Assembly (NCBI GenBank): GCA_028692205.1
Contig: JAQUXV010000010.1
Coordinates: forward strand, 1 to 22,048
Direction: 5' to 3'
Length of the DNA stretch: 22,048 nucleotides
DNA from: Eubacteriales bacterium
Lineage (GTDB): Bacteria > Bacillota_A > Clostridia > Christensenellales > Aristaeellaceae
A program made the translations under genes and the position numbers. Of this stretch, positions 21,101-22,048 are shown one piece after another (position 1 is the stretch's first letter; the number at the start of each line of letters is the position of its first letter). The notes beneath the pieces were generated by a model. The model was not told the origin of the DNA. It saw nothing but the letters and a program-made list of their open reading frames with translations, and made no database searches.

Positions 21101-22048
21101 TTACGCCTTCAGGTTGGCGGCGGCGAGCGTTACGTAGCCCACGGAGACGACCTTGCCGTCCACAAGCCCGGCCACTTCCAGCACGTCGCCTGCCGAGGCT
21201 TCGATTTCGGTAACGCCCGCGGTGAGCGCCGTACCCGCGTACACATCGCCGTAGGCGGCGCGCACGGCGGGGTTAAGCGCGTACTGGTAAGCGGCCGCCT
21301 CGCTGGAATCGGTAACGGAGATCACGGTCGTGCCGACGGCGCCGCCCGGCGCTGCGGTAAGCGGCATGGCAACGGGCGCGAACACGCAGCGAACGCCCTT
21401 CTGGCGCAGCACCTTATGCGCGTACACCATACGGCCCTGCACGGCGCTCGCGCCGATGTACTTGCCGCTGCCGTCCAAACTTTGCAGGTGGGCGGGGGAT
21501 TGCCAGGCGTTTACGCGGGTGGCGAAACGGGGATGGCCGCAGATCATGGCGAGGTTTGCGGAATCGTGGTTGAACTCGATCACGTTGAAGCCCGCGATAC
21601 GCCCGATGGCGCCGGACTGCTTCACCTCGTCGCTCAGGCTGCCGGCCTGCGTAAACTCCGGGCTGCGCACCACGGCGGCGATGACATCCGGCGTACACAG
21701 AGCATAGCGGCCCGCGGCGGGAATGTTGTCCTTGCTCATCTGCGTGCGCTGCGAAACGAGAATGCCGTATACGTTGTCCTGATCCACGGCGGATACGCCC
21801 ACGATGCTGCCCGCACCGATCAGCTCGGCTGCGCCGTCGGTGTCGATGGCGCGGCCGAGGGAATAGCCCGCGCTGTCCAACCGCTCGGCCACCAGATTAT
21901 CCGGCACGGCGGAAGCGTCGTACCCGTCGATGATTTCGTTGACGGCCTTATCCTTGTCGATGGTCAGGGTGGTGTAGGCGGTGTTGCCCGTGGTGGGGGC
22001 CATGCCCGTTGCGCGGTCGTAATCGCCCGCGGCCACCTCGTCGTCCCG
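21101..22048 (-). CDS. Phage major capsid protein, 5' end outside window
   Basis: The frame is open to the window edge (reads R-D-D-E-V-A-A-G-D-Y-D at its start), so the GTG at 22036 is internal and the true start lies further right. About 315 residues are visible. The visible start, DYDRATGMAPTTGNTAYTTL followed by IDKDKAVNEI, DNLVAERLDSAGYSLGRAID, and the central QMSKDNIPAAGRYALCTPDV, RIAGFNVIEFN and ALNPAVRAAYGD, match the coat proteins of Firmicute prophages (P22-coat or HK97-like fold). The C-terminal roughly 90 residues (GTTVISVTDSS to VGYVTLAAANLKA) look like an added beta-rich domain. It would be the main shell protein. The scaffold or protease gene is expected upstream, outside the window. 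Confidence 0.82.
   Translation of the reverse strand, partial: RDDEVAAGDYDRATGMAPTTGNTAYTTLTIDKDKAVNEIIDGYDASAVPDNLVAERLDSAGYSLGRAIDTDGAAELIGAGSIVGVSAVDQDNVYGILVSQRTQMSKDNIPAAGRYALCTPDVIAAVVRSPEFTQAGSLSDEVKQSGAIGRIAGFNVIEFNHDSANLAMICGHPRFATRVNAWQSPAHLQSLDGSGKYIGASAVQGRMVYAHKVLRQKGVRCVFAPVAMPLTAAPGGAVGTTVISVTDSSEAAAYQYALNPAVRAAYGDVYAGTALTAGVTEIEASAGDVLEVAGLVDGKVVSVGYVTLAAANLKA

Larger units (their letters stand above)
11881..22048 (-). mobile_element. Prophage, structural and lysis half (continues past right edge)
   Basis: All genes here lie on one strand and follow the order of Gram-positive siphophages: capsid, connector, neck proteins, tail tube, chaperone, Gp15, tape measure, Dit, Gp37-like, fibre, lysin, holin. 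The left limit is placed after the bidirectional terminator because the next gene leftwards, an XRE membrane protein on the opposite strand, looks like a host gene. The exact attachment site is not visible. Portal, terminase, integrase and repressor would be outside the window. Confidence 0.9.

Noticed and set aside
1..22048. CRISPR array, tRNA or rRNA genes, insertion sequences
   Set aside because: No regularly spaced repeats, no cloverleaf-like sequence, and no transposase-like frame were seen on either strand.

Overview
The window is a GC-rich bacterial chromosome segment that runs into a prophage. The host genes suggest an anaerobic member of the Bacillota, class Clostridia. Grounds are purine-rich AGGAGG-type ribosome binding sites, frequent TTG/GTG starts, a DUF58/transglutaminase pair, a PHP phosphoesterase, a YebC protein and Gram-positive phage genes. 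The genus cannot be fixed from the sequence alone.

Left part, about 1-5930, plus strand. The end of a DUF58 protein is followed by a TgpA-like membrane transglutaminase with an unusual basic repetitive tail, then a PHP-domain protein, a GNAT acetyltransferase and yebC. yebC has its own near-consensus promoter, a leader of about 200 nt and an intrinsic terminator.

Middle part, about 5930-11880. A gap of about 420 bp precedes a minus-strand pair: an MMPL/RND-family transporter and a secreted heptad-repeat protein. A TetR-family regulator is divergent to them. The TetR and transporter promoters face each other and share their -10 region, and a perfect inverted repeat lies in the transporter leader. 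Together these look like a locally regulated export module. A membrane-bound XRE regulator follows and ends at a bidirectional terminator.

Right part, about 11880 to the window end, all minus strand. This is the structural and lysis half of a siphophage-type prophage. In transcription order it holds: major capsid protein (cut by the window edge), head-tail connector, minor capsid 1/2/3-type neck proteins, tail tube protein, tail assembly chaperone, Gp15, a very short tape measure protein, Dit, a 36-codon small ORF not previously obvious, a Gp37-like baseplate protein, a tail fibre/upper baseplate protein, a hypothetical protein, an NlpC/P60 endolysin, an XhlA-like protein and a holin. Portal, terminase, integrase and repressor would lie beyond the right edge. 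No att site can be identified here.

The most notable points are the overlapping divergent promoters with the leader palindrome; the coupled 36-aa ORF between dit and gp37; a probably frameshifted small gene between the tape measure gene and dit; two mutually exclusive hairpins in the head-neck operon; a 19-bp hairpin right after the tail tube gene; and the tape measure protein of only about 268 aa.
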